NCBI GenBank assembly: GCA_902475535.1 | Contig: CABRZR010000002.1 | Location: 135,230 to 199,229, forward strand | Direction of reading: 5' to 3' | DNA: 64,000 nt | Source: QAMH01 sp900556425 | GTDB lineage: Bacteria > Actinomycetota > Coriobacteriia > Coriobacteriales > QAMH01 | Shown: piece after piece, positions 35,338 to 45,100 of the stretch | Numbering within the stretch: the first letter of the stretch is position 1 | Layout: each line of letters starts with the position of its first letter | Notes under the pieces: generated by a model | What the model was told of the DNA's origin: nothing | The model's input: only the letters and a program-made list of their open reading frames with translations | Databases searched by the model: none | Made by a program: the position numbers and the translations under genes

Positions 35338-36060
35338 CTAATAGCATTTCGAGCAGGGCGTGTATCCCCGGCTCTGCGCTTCGCTCACGGAAAGCGTGGT
35401 CGTCCCCTTCATATTGCTGCAGTTAGGATTAGAGTGGTACTTCTTTCCCTTGCCACTTGACGCAATATATACGCTCTGGCCGCGTTCAGTGCCTCCTTGT
35501 GCCGCCGCGCCAGAATTCGTGTTGGGTTGTGGGGCTGCCTTTGCCGCTGCTTCAGCCGCGGCCTTTTCTTCGGCCGCTTTTCTTTGGGCTGCGGCTGCGT
35601 CCATAGCTGCCTGGTCAAGCTGGACGTTAAGTACGGCGTTGACATTAGATTCGCCACTGAAGTTTGCATCAACCGGAGTGGCCGTGAAAAGGCGGCTGCC
35701 TTTTGCGGGATTTGCCGAAGCAAGAGCGAGTATGTACGTGCCCGGCTTGAGATCGGTGTCGTACTTTGTGCCTGGCACGGCTTTGTACTGCTCGCTAACG
35801 CTTTTGCCCGTGCTGTCGGTACCCTCGATTTTGACAACAAGGTTTCCGTCTGTTGCGGTATCCCAAGTACCTGCATTTACGGTAAAGGAAAGCTTTGAGA
35901 CGGCGGTTTGCTTTGAGACGCTGCTTGTGGTGGTAGAGGGAGCACTCGATTGTGTATTCGGTGCAGAGCATGCCCCGCAACATGCGAGCAGAAGAACAAC
36001 GATTATCGCAATGCTTGCCTTTTTGTGCGCTTTGAAAAAGGATTTCTTATTTTTGTTCAT
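35338..36060 (-). CDS. Secreted lipoprotein with C-terminal Cys-rich domain
   Basis: A 240-residue protein with a basic N-terminus, lipobox around ACCGACS, a Ser/Thr linker, a central domain of about 90 residues with no known match, an Ala/Glu/Lys-rich helical segment (about 150-180), and a C-terminal unit of about 45 residues: VYIASSGKGKKYHSNPNCSN then GYTPCSKC. This last unit is a small Cys/His module common at the ends of secreted nucleases and metallo-beta-lactamase proteins. It is 21 bases downstream of such an MBL gene, so the two probably act together on the cell surface. Confidence 0.75.
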   Translation of the reverse strand: MNKNKKSFFKAHKKASIAIIVVLLLACCGACSAPNTQSSAPSTTTSSVSKQTAVSKLSFTVNAGTWDTATDGNLVVKIEGTDSTGKSVSEQYKAVPGTKYDTDLKPGTYILALASANPAKGSRLFTATPVDANFSGESNVNAVLNVQLDQAAMDAAAAQRKAAEEKAAAEAAAKAAPQPNTNSGAAAQGGTERGQSVYIASSGKGKKYHSNPNCSNMKGTTTLSVSEAQSRGYTPCSKCY

Positions 36061-36081
36061 GGCAGCCCTCCGCTCGCATCC

Positions 36082-37071
36082 CTATTTTTCGATGATACCC
36101 TTTGTCGTTTCCAAGTTGATGCCATTGCCGTCGGTCGTCATGATGATTGTTCCCAACTCGTCGGTGCGTAGCACTTTCGCACCTGCGTCTTCGAGCCTCT
36201 GTAGCGTCTCGTTGCCCGGATGTCCGTAATTGTTACTGCCTACGGAAATGATTGCGTACTCGGGAGTCACCTTGCTCAGGAACAAGTTGCTTGATGAGGT
36301 GTTTGATCCATGGTGACCGACTTTCAGCACGTCCACGTCGATATTCGCCGAGCCGTTTGCCATCAAGAACTCGCTTGTTTCCTCTGCATCACCGGTGAAC
36401 AGGAAGCTGTTGTTTTCGAGGGTAATCTTGCATACAAGCGAGCCATCATTCGTGTCGCTTGTCCTTTTGACGGGGCCAACAAATTCCACCCGGGCGGCAC
36501 CAAGGTCAAAGGTGTCGCCTAGGTCTGGAATTGTGACCGGCGTATCGCCTAGGTATTTGAGGATGCTGGTGAAGGTCTTTGTGTCGTGTTTGGTGACCGA
36601 GCAGTAAAAGGCTCCGCAGCTCGCGAAGTTGAGAGCGCCGGCAATGCCGCCGCAGTGGTCTGCGTCAGGATGCGTCGCGATGATGTAGTCAAGATGCGTG
36701 ATGCCGAGTCGCTTGAGGATTGCATACAGTTTCGAGGAGGCGCTCGGGGGGCCGCCGTCAATCAGCAAAGTCTTTCCGCTGCAGGAAATGAGTGCGCAGT
36801 CTCCCTGGCCAACGTCGATGAAGCGCACTACGAGCTTGTCGGTAATGCTCGTTGTGGATGAGTCAACATTATTTTGGTCACTCGGTTCCGTACATCTTTC
36901 TGCCGGAACCCCGTCGAGCTTGACAGCGGGAATCCCATCGCTGGCAATGGATGCACCCGCATCGTACGAATCGACACCAAGCGTTGCGCAACCGGGTATT
37001 ACCAGAAGGGAGATAATGAGGATGATGACGCTCAGAAGAGCGAGAGACTTCCTTTTTGGATTGACACGCAT
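36082..37071 (-). CDS. Secreted MBL-fold hydrolase (ComEC C-terminal-like lipoprotein)
   Basis: A 329-residue lipoprotein: membrane signal and lipobox VIPGCA, linker, then a metallo-beta-lactamase domain like the C-terminal part of ComEC (VRFIDVGQGDCALI, ATHPDADHCGG with the zinc ligands, FTGDAEE, LKVGHHGSNTSS). ComEC proteins act in DNA uptake; free-standing lipoproteins of this type may be nucleases at the cell surface. The ATG at 37071 gives a proper signal peptide; an upstream TTG is less likely. All main metal ligands are present. Confidence 0.85.
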   Translation of the reverse strand: MRVNPKRKSLALLSVIILIISLLVIPGCATLGVDSYDAGASIASDGIPAVKLDGVPAERCTEPSDQNNVDSSTTSITDKLVVRFIDVGQGDCALISCSGKTLLIDGGPPSASSKLYAILKRLGITHLDYIIATHPDADHCGGIAGALNFASCGAFYCSVTKHDTKTFTSILKYLGDTPVTIPDLGDTFDLGAARVEFVGPVKRTSDTNDGSLVCKITLENNSFLFTGDAEETSEFLMANGSANIDVDVLKVGHHGSNTSSSNLFLSKVTPEYAIISVGSNNYGHPGNETLQRLEDAGAKVLRTDELGTIIMTTDGNGINLETTKGIIEK

Positions 37072-37203
37072 GGATGCATCCCCATCACCTGTATCGAGGA
37101 TATGGAACAAATAACTATAACAGGCTAGTACGCATGCGCATGTCGTGCTGCCACTGGCAAAGGCCAGCGAGATGCTCGCTTCGGTGAAGGCTGCGCCTGC
37201 TCT

Positions 37204-38145
37204 TTATTCCCCAAACAGCGGGGTCGAGAAGTAGCGCTCGCCGGTGTCGGTGAGGATGGTCAGGACGGTGGCATCCGGGCCGAGCTCGTAGCCGAGCAGC
37301 AGCGCGGCAACGACGTTCGTTCCGCTCGAGATGCCGCAGAGCAGCCCCTCCTCGCGCGCGAGGCGCTGGGCCATCGTGATTGCCTCGCCATCGCTCACCA
37401 CGCAGGTTGCGTCGATGACGCTGCGGTCGAGGATGGCGGGGATGACGCCGTCGCCGATACCCATCTGCAGATGCGTGCCGATATTGCCGCCGGCCAGCAT
37501 CGCGGCATTTTCGGGTTCGGCTGCCCAGACGATGGTGTCGGGATTTGCCTGCTTGAGCGCGCTACCAATGCCCGAGATGGAGCCGCCGGTGCCAAAGCCG
37601 CAGGCAAAGCCGTCGATGACGATGCCGGACTCACTGGCATCCTCGAGAATCTCCACGGCCGTCTGCGTGCGCTGGATGGCGACGTTGTCGACATTCGAGA
37701 ACTGGTCGGGCATGAAGGCGTTGGGATCTGCCGCCGCCTGCTCGCGGGCGAGCTCTGCGCAGGTTTCGATGGCCTTGCCGATGTCGCCGTCATCGTGAAC
37801 GAGCTCAATCTGCGCGCCGTAGGCCTCACAGATCTTGCGACGCTCGACCGAGACCGAATCGGGCATGATGATGCGCACGTCGTAGCCGCGCACCGCGCCC
37901 ACGAGAGCCAAGCCGATGCCCTGGTTGCCGCTCGTCGGCTCGATGATGGTGGTCTTGCCGGGCGCGATTTCGCCGCGTCGCTCGGCCTGGAGAATCATGT
38001 TGTACGCCGTACGCGTCTTGATCGAACCGCCGACGTTGAGTGCTTCGAACTTCACGAGAATCTGCGCGCAGTTCTCGTCGGGAATATGTCGCAGACGGAT
38101 GAGAGGCGTGCGACCCATCGCCTCGAGCACGTTGTCGTAAACCAT
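37204..38145 (-). CDS. PLP-dependent cysteine synthase-family enzyme
   Basis: A 313-residue fold type II PLP enzyme. The PLP lysine lies in GGSIKTRTAYNM (canonical enzymes have GGSVKDR), the asparagine loop is EPTSGNQGIGLAL (usual TSGNTGIG), and the phosphate loop is GFGTGGSISG. It is probably O-acetylserine sulfhydrylase, making cysteine from sulfide. The two altered motifs leave room for another beta-replacement reaction. AGAGGAG precedes the ATG. There is no serine acetyltransferase gene beside it. Confidence 0.85.
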   Translation of the reverse strand: MVYDNVLEAMGRTPLIRLRHIPDENCAQILVKFEALNVGGSIKTRTAYNMILQAERRGEIAPGKTTIIEPTSGNQGIGLALVGAVRGYDVRIIMPDSVSVERRKICEAYGAQIELVHDDGDIGKAIETCAELAREQAAADPNAFMPDQFSNVDNVAIQRTQTAVEILEDASESGIVIDGFACGFGTGGSISGIGSALKQANPDTIVWAAEPENAAMLAGGNIGTHLQMGIGDGVIPAILDRSVIDATCVVSDGEAITMAQRLAREEGLLCGISSGTNVVAALLLGYELGPDATVLTILTDTGERYFSTPLFGE

Positions 38146-38338
38146 GAGCTCCTCTTACATCATGATGCCGCGCAGACGGCTTGCCGTGCGAATATCTCCG
38201 GAGATTATACGCGAAGGTGGTATGCCTGCCCCCAATGATGCCACCGAAGCGTTACGGTGAGGGTCGCGAAGGGCCTGCCGTGATACCATATCGGGTTATC
38301 GCACCAGGGGAGGGTGCACCGGACAAGTGAGGGATGAG

Positions 38339-39730
38339 ATGGCTCAACGCGATAGGTTTTCGAGCAACATCGGCTTTCTGCTGGTAAGTGCAGGTTGCGC
38401 AATCGGCTTGGGAAACGTTTGGCGTTTCCCCTACATCACGGGCGAGTACGGTGGTGCCGCCTTCATCATCCTATATATCCTTTTTCTCATACTTTTTGGC
38501 CTGCCTATGCTCTGCTTCGAGTATACGGTGGGCCGTGCAAGCCAGAAGTCCATTTCGCGCGCCTTTGACGTGCTTGAGCCTGCTGGCACCAAGTGGCACT
38601 TCATGCGCTGGGTGGGTTTCATCGGCAACTTCATGCTCATGATGTTCTATACCTGCGTGGCGGGCTGGATGCTCGACTACTTCATCAAGATGGCGTCCGG
38701 CGAGTTCAATGGCTTGGACACGGCCCAGGTGGACGGCGTTTTCGAGACGATGCTCGCAAATCCCGGTGAGGTCGTGGTTTGGACAATCATCGTGTGCGTG
38801 ATAGGCATGCTCATCTGCGGATTTGGCGTGAACAAGGGTGTCGAACGCGTTACCAAATTCATGATGTGCGCGCTGTTCGTGATCCTTCTCGTTCTCGTTG
38901 TCCGCGCGGTTACGCTGCCGGGTGCCGAGGGCGGCTTGGCCTTTTACCTCATGCCGGATTTCTCCAAGATGTTCGCCAATGGCCCCGCGGGTTTCGCGGA
39001 GGTCGTCTACGCCGCGATGGGACAGAGCTTCTTCACGCTCTCCATCGGCATTGGCTCCATGGAGATCTTCGGTAGCTATCTGGGTAAGGAGCGCCGCATC
39101 TTCGGGCAGGCACTCTCTGTCGGCGTGCTCGATACCGTCATTGCGCTCATGGCCGGCCTCATCATCTTTCCTGCTTGTTTTGCCTTTGGCGTCGATCCGG
39201 GGAGCGGTCCGGGCCTCGTGTTCGTGACCTTGCCAAACGTGTTTGCGCAGATGTGGCTTGGGCAGCTCTGGGGCGCACTCTTTTTCCTATTCATGTCGTT
39301 TGCGGCGCTTTCCACGGTTGTCGCCGTGTTCGAGAACATCATCGCGATGTTCATGGATTACAAGGGCTGGGATCGTCTCAAGACCGTTCGCATCGCGCTT
39401 GTGCTTATCACCATACTGTCGCTGCCGTGCGCTCTGGGTTTCAACGTGCTCTCTGGCGTGCAGGTTCCGGGCATCGGCGATATCCAGGGCATCGAGGACT
39501 TCATCGTTTCGAACAACCTGCTGCCCCTTGGCTCACTCGTGTTCCTGCTCTTCTGCACGCGCAAGTTTGGCTGGGGCTGGAAGAACTTCATCAAGGAAGT
39601 CGATACCGGCGAGGGCATGAAGTTTCCGCAATGGATGCATGGCTGGGTTAGCTACTGCATTCCGGTGCTCCTCGTCATCATCTTTATCATGGGTTGGATG
39701 CCGATTATCGGAGGCTGGCTGGGCATCTAG
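38339..39730 (+). CDS. NSS/SNF-family sodium-dependent amino acid transporter
   Basis: A 463-residue transporter with twelve hydrophobic helices. The family signature GCAIGLGNVWRFPYITGEYG lies near residue 20 and includes the sodium-site residues. Bacterial NSS proteins import amino acids such as leucine, tyrosine or tryptophan. The ATG at 38339 follows GAGGGATGAG; a GTG four codons upstream is less well placed. It is a single-gene unit, and a second, only moderately similar NSS gene lies at 59997. Confidence 0.93.
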   Translation: MAQRDRFSSNIGFLLVSAGCAIGLGNVWRFPYITGEYGGAAFIILYILFLILFGLPMLCFEYTVGRASQKSISRAFDVLEPAGTKWHFMRWVGFIGNFMLMMFYTCVAGWMLDYFIKMASGEFNGLDTAQVDGVFETMLANPGEVVVWTIIVCVIGMLICGFGVNKGVERVTKFMMCALFVILLVLVVRAVTLPGAEGGLAFYLMPDFSKMFANGPAGFAEVVYAAMGQSFFTLSIGIGSMEIFGSYLGKERRIFGQALSVGVLDTVIALMAGLIIFPACFAFGVDPGSGPGLVFVTLPNVFAQMWLGQLWGALFFLFMSFAALSTVVAVFENIIAMFMDYKGWDRLKTVRIALVLITILSLPCALGFNVLSGVQVPGIGDIQGIEDFIVSNNLLPLGSLVFLLFCTRKFGWGWKNFIKEVDTGEGMKFPQWMHGWVSYCIPVLLVIIFIMGWMPIIGGWLGI

Positions 39731-39817
39731 CATGTGCGGCGCCTTCCGGAGCAGGTGCGTGTCTGCCTCGGCGAAGATGTTGCCAAGGATTTCCGGCGCT
39801 ATGTGAGGTGTCCCCGT

Positions 39818-41491
39818 CTAGGCGTTATTGCCACCGTGGCGGATGATGTCGATGATGATCCAGAGCGTGAGGCCAATGCCGACGCAGTAGCCCGTAAACG
39901 AGAGCACGGGAAGTCCTGCGACGGTTGGCTCCGAGATCGTGCTCACGAGTGCGGCGCTCACGAGCGTACCGGCCGTGATCATGCCGAGCGTGAGACGATT
40001 GATGATGCGCGAGAGCTTGCCGAGAGGCTCCTGGCTGCTCAGCATCTCCATGTTGACCTTGAGCTGGCCGCGGCTCAGCATGTGGGTGACGTCGCCGATG
40101 TATTCGGTGGCGCGCGCGAGACCGCGGGCGGAGCGATCGAGGCTGATGATGAGGTCGCGTGTCATCTGCTTGAACTCGTCCATCGGGGTTTTCTCGCGGC
40201 TGAGGTGTCCGTTGATGACATCGACCATGTTGAAGCTGCCCACGAAGTTAATGAGCGTGCCTTCGAGCGTGACCAAACCGCGGGCAACGGCGGTGAGGCA
40301 GCTCGGCAGCTCGAGCTTGCATTCACGCATGGCGTTGGTGATGTCGGTGAGGAATGCGCCGATGTCTATCTCGTTCATTTCCGTCGATGCGTATCGGTCG
40401 ATGACGCGGTCGAGCGTGCTGAGCAGACGGGGATGGTCGATGGCGTTGATGTCTCCGCCGACCGAGAAGCCGATAAGCGCGTCCTCGAGCATGGTCGAGC
40501 TCTCATGGCCGACGGCGACGATGATGCGCGTGAAACTTGCGCGCTCGTCGGGCGTAAGACGCCCCATGTTGCCAAGATCGAGGTAGACGATGCGGCCATC
40601 CTTGATCTCGATGTTGCCGGGATGCGGGTCGGCGTGGAAGAAGCCATCGTCGAGAATCTGCGTGGCGTAGTTGTCGAGTAGTTTCTCGCCGATTTCGGCG
40701 AGGTCATATCCGTGTTTGATGAGCTTCTGCGTATCGCGAATCGAGATACCGTCGACGTACTCCATGACGAGTACTTCCTCGGTGCAATATTGCGGATACG
40801 GTTTGAGACAGTGGAGGAAGGCGACGTCCTTGTTGAGCTCGGCGAATTCAGCGAGATTCTGGGCTTCCTTATCGAAGTCCGTTTCCTCGAGGAAGGTCTG
40901 CCAGAGCTCCTCGACCACGTCGCGCAAGTCAACGATCTGGTTGTCCTTCATGAAGCGCTGTGCATGTTTGGCGAGCGAGCGCATCATATCGATGTCTTGC
41001 GCCATGGTGACACGGACGCCGGGGCGCTGCACCTTGATGGCGACGAGCTCACCGCTCTCGCGCAAGACCGCCCGATGCACTTGCGCAAGCGAAGCACTGC
41101 CGAGGGGCGTGGGGTCGATTTCCGAGAAGATCTGCTCGCGGCGTTCTTTGCCATAGATGGTGTCGAGCGCAGAGAGGACTTCGTCGAAGGGGAGCGGGTC
41201 ACAGTCCATCTGGAGCTTCGAAAGCTCCTCGCAGTATGCGGGTGGCAGTATTTCGGAGCGTGTCGAGAGCGTCTGCCCGATCTTGATGAAGCTCGGACCG
41301 AGCTCCTCGAGCATGGAGCGCATTTCGATGGGGCTAATGCCCTGGAAGGCATGGTAGCGGCGTACGATGCTCAGCAGCTCGCGTAGGCGCGCGAAGCGAG
41401 AGCGGCGTGTCAGCCCGAACTGCTTTTGCGGGCTGACACCCGATGGCGTGCCGAAGACACGCCTGAATAGGTTGTTGCCGCTCGTTGGCAT
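39818..41491 (-). CDS. AarF/ABC1/UbiB-family atypical kinase
   Basis: A 557-residue protein. The family-specific N-terminal motif appears as FIKIGQTLSTRSEILPPAYC, the Ala-rich nucleotide loop as LGSASLAQVHRA, VAIKVQRPG carries the catalytic lysine, then FFHADPHPGNIEI and YLDLGNMG. Two C-terminal membrane helices end the protein. UbiB proteins support quinone synthesis or lipid transport; in an anaerobe the partner would be menaquinone. It follows the phasin-like gene after six bases. Confidence 0.92.
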   Translation of the reverse strand: MPTSGNNLFRRVFGTPSGVSPQKQFGLTRRSRFARLRELLSIVRRYHAFQGISPIEMRSMLEELGPSFIKIGQTLSTRSEILPPAYCEELSKLQMDCDPLPFDEVLSALDTIYGKERREQIFSEIDPTPLGSASLAQVHRAVLRESGELVAIKVQRPGVRVTMAQDIDMMRSLAKHAQRFMKDNQIVDLRDVVEELWQTFLEETDFDKEAQNLAEFAELNKDVAFLHCLKPYPQYCTEEVLVMEYVDGISIRDTQKLIKHGYDLAEIGEKLLDNYATQILDDGFFHADPHPGNIEIKDGRIVYLDLGNMGRLTPDERASFTRIIVAVGHESSTMLEDALIGFSVGGDINAIDHPRLLSTLDRVIDRYASTEMNEIDIGAFLTDITNAMRECKLELPSCLTAVARGLVTLEGTLINFVGSFNMVDVINGHLSREKTPMDEFKQMTRDLIISLDRSARGLARATEYIGDVTHMLSRGQLKVNMEMLSSQEPLGKLSRIINRLTLGMITAGTLVSAALVSTISEPTVAGLPVLSFTGYCVGIGLTLWIIIDIIRHGGNNA

Positions 41492-41497
41492 GACCCG

Positions 41498-42034
41498 TTA
41501 TTCGCCCTTGAGGTGCTCGACGGGGTCGACGTCGTTGCCTCCGTAGGTGCCGTCGGGATTGATGACGACATCGCCGGGATCGGCCGTGCCCGCTGAGGGC
41601 TCTGCATGCGCCTCGACATCGAGGTGCTCGACGGGGTCGACGTCGTTGCCTCCGTAGGTGCCGTCGGGATTGATGACGACATCGTCATCGTCTGCGACTT
41701 CTTCTGCCTCGACGACGACGTCATCTATGCCGTCATCTTCCATCTCGCGGGCGATTTGGGCCATCTGCTCGGCGAAGGCGATTCGCTCCTCCGGCGTAAG
41801 CGAGCGCACGTAGGCGCGGATGGACTCCTCGCGCACCTTGCTGACGCTCTCCTCGGCCTTGTGCTTGAGCTCCTCGTTCATCTTGCGGCCCTGGTCGACG
41901 GTGACCTGACCACGCTCAACGAGGTCGTCGATGACAGCCTTGGCCTTTTCGCCTCCGATGGACAGGGCGCCGACGCCGGCGAGGAAGATGTTCTGGAAGG
42001 TCTCGGTGAGATTATTCGCAACGTTGTTCGCCAT
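41498..42034 (-). CDS. Phasin-like coiled-coil protein with repeated acidic tail
   Basis: A 178-residue protein. The first 100 residues resemble the small phasin/PhaF-like proteins that often precede UbiB genes (LAGVGALSIGGEKAKAVIDD, then a long charged helix). From about residue 110 the tail is very acidic and contains two copies of DVVINPDGTYGGNDVDPVEH. The ATG at 42034 follows GGAGAGCATC. It lies six bases before the AarF kinase gene, the usual pair. Function is unknown; a scaffold or regulator of the kinase is plausible. Confidence 0.75.
   Translation of the reverse strand: MANNVANNLTETFQNIFLAGVGALSIGGEKAKAVIDDLVERGQVTVDQGRKMNEELKHKAEESVSKVREESIRAYVRSLTPEERIAFAEQMAQIAREMEDDGIDDVVVEAEEVADDDDVVINPDGTYGGNDVDPVEHLDVEAHAEPSAGTADPGDVVINPDGTYGGNDVDPVEHLKGE
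41511..41684. repeat. 64-bp exact direct repeat within the phasin-like gene
   Basis: Bases 41511-41574 and 41621-41684 are identical over 64 positions, 110 bases apart. They encode the doubled acidic tail motif. Identity at synonymous sites shows a recent duplication or ongoing gene conversion. Confidence 0.92.
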
Positions 42035-42138
42035 GATGCTCTCCTTTACAAAGGTGAATACCGAACACATTCATTTTAGCGCAGGATGATGTTTGCGAAC
42101 GCATGACCTTTCCACTTGTTTGGGCTATTCTTTCGAGC

Positions 42139-45100
42139 ATGCTGATTGACCAACTACAACACCTGCTCTTTTCCGCAGAGACGATGCAACCCGTGCTCGA
42201 CAAGCTCGAGGCAGGCGAGGATACCTCGTTGGGCATCGTCGCGTCGGTGCGCCCGTTTGTCGTGGCGTCGTTGTTCACGCGCGAGCCGCGCACGATCTTC
42301 GTCGTCGTAAGTGGCAACGAGGCCGCCGAGCGCTTCGCCAATGACGTCGCGGCCTATATCGGGCGCGCGCACGTCTGCGTGTATCCCGAGCGCACGGACA
42401 TGCCCTGGCAGGATGTGCGACCCGACCACGCGGTCATCGGAGCGCGCACGCGGGCCATCGGCTTGCTCGCACTGGGGCGTCCCATGGTGATCGTCGCATC
42501 GGCACGCGCGTTGCTGCGCAAGGTCGCGCCCGCATCGGGCAACGTCTTCTCGCCGCTCGTCGTCACGCGCGAGGACGGCGTCGTCGACGAGGCCACGGGC
42601 GAGCCCATCGCCTACGAAGATGTCGCCGCGCAGCTCGTGAGCCGGGGCTACGAGCGCCTCGGCGAGCTTGACGGGCCGGGCACCTTCACGCAGCAGGGCG
42701 ACACCATCGACGTGTTCGGCTCGGGAATGACCACGCCCGTGCGCATCGAGTTCTTCGGCGACGATGTGGACGGGCTGCGTCGCGTTGTCGCGAGCACGGG
42801 GCAGACCGTCGGCGAGATAGACCGGGCCGAGATCTGGCCCGCGCGCGAGTTCGCCGTGAGCGCCGGCGGCATCAAGCGGCTCAAGGACGCGCTGCGTGCC
42901 GAGCTCGCGAGCAATCGCGAGACGGTGGACAAGGTCGCGATGCTCGAGCAAGGCGTCGTCTTCGGCGACATGGACCGCTTCGCGCCGTACCTCTACAAGG
43001 AGCTCGACCAGCCCATTCAATACGCGTCGAGGGGCACGCTCATCGTCATCGCGGAGCCGCGTTCGCTGTTCGATGACGCGGCGCATCGCTTTGACGAGAT
43101 CAGCGCGATGGCGACCGAGGCGGGGCTCAAGCCCGCCGAACTCGAGAGCCTGTTCGCGCCGCCGGCCAAGATGGACTTCGGCACGCGTCAGCGTCTCACG
43201 CTGCAGTCGATCATGCGCATCGGTGGGGCGGTCGACGCCGAACTCGCCATCCAGCGTCCCAATGTCGCCGGGCGCGAGGAGAAGCTCTACGCGGCAATCA
43301 GAGCGCAGATCAAGGCGGGGATGACGACGCTGTTCTCCGTGCCCGACCGCCGTGCGCGCGAGGATTTCGAGCTTGCCTTCGGCGATTGCTCCATCCCCTT
43401 CGTGGAATGCCTCGACCGGGGAGACAAGCCGCTGGACCGTCGCTATCTCAACATCGTCGACGTCGACATCCCCAACGGCTTCATCATCTCCGATGCGCAC
43501 CTGACGATCATCTCGATCGCGGACCTCTCGCGTCGGGGAGGATCGCGCGGCACGAGTCGCCGCATCGACATCACCGAGGTCACCTTCCCGTACCAACCGG
43601 GCGATTACGTCGTGCACGCCTCGCACGGCATCGCGCTGTTCTCGGGCATGGTGCGCCAGGAGGCCGCGGGCGTGGAGCACGACTACCTGCTGCTCTCGTA
43701 TGCCGAAGGCGACAAGCTCTACGTGCCCGTCGAGCAGATCGACCGCGTGACGCGCTACGTCGGGCCCGATGGCTCGGCCCCGCGCCTCACACGCCTGCAT
43801 ACGGCCGACTGGAGCCGGGCGATGGGCAAGGCCCGCAAGTCGGCAAAGAAGCTCGCGTTTGACCTGGTCGACCTATATGCACGCCGTTCCTCGGTCAAGG
43901 GATTCTCGTACTCGTCGGATACCGTCTGGCAAGAGGAGATGGAACAGGTCTTTCCCTATGAGGAGACGCCTGACCAGCTCAAGGCCATCGCCGATGTGAA
44001 GGCTGACATGGAATCCGAGAAGCCCATGGATCGCCTCATTTGCGGTGACGTGGGCTTTGGCAAGACCGAAGTTGCGCTGCGTGCGGCATTCAAGGCCGTG
44101 AGCGATAAAAAGCAGGTCATGATCCTGTGTCCGACGACGATTCTCGCGCAGCAGCACTATACGACCTTTCACGACCGCTTCGAGCCCTTCGGCATCCGCG
44201 TCGAAGTCATGAGCCGCTTCAGGTCGAGTGCCCAGCAGAAGGCTGCGCTCGAGGGCTTTGCCGATGGCAGTGTCGATGTGCTCGTGGGCACGCATCGCCT
44301 GCTGAGTCGCGATGTGAACCCGAAGAACCTCGGACTTGTCATCATTGACGAGGAACAGCGCTTTGGCGTGGGCCATAAGGAGCAGCTCAAGAACCTGCGC
44401 GAATCCGTCGACGTACTGACGCTTTCGGCCACGCCCATCCCGCGCACCCTGCAGATGTCGCTGTCGGGCGTGCGCGACATGTCGCTTATCCATACGCCGC
44501 CGCCCAACAGGCGCCCCGTTGCCGTGCATGTGGGCGAGTGGGATGAGGACATCGTGAGCGGCGCCATCAGGCGCGAGATGGAACGCGGGGGGCAGGTGTA
44601 CTACGTGAGCAATCGCGTGCGCACCATCGAGGACGCGCTCGAGCGTGTCGAGTCGGCGGCACCGGAGGCGCGCATCGGCATCGCGCACGGCAAGATGAGC
44701 GCCAAGCAGATCGAGACTGTGATGGAGCAGTTCGCGGCGGGTGAGATTGACGTACTCGTCGCAACCACCATCATCGAAAACGGCATCGACAACCCGCACA
44801 CCAACACGCTCATCATCGAGGATTCGCAGCGCTTGGGCCTGGCGCAGCTCTACCAGCTCAAGGGTCGCGTCGGTCGCTCGAACCAGCAGGCCTACGCATA
44901 CTTCCTCTTCCCGCCCGAGAAGCCCCTGACCGAGGAGGCGACCGAACGCCTGCAGGCGATTGGCGAGTTCACGGACCTGGGCAGCGGCATGAAGATCGCG
45001 ATGAAGGACCTCGAGATCCGTGGTGCGGGAAGCATTCTGGGTGCCGAGCAGAGCGGCAACATGAGCGCCGTCGGCTTCGATTTGTTCGCGTCCATGCTGG

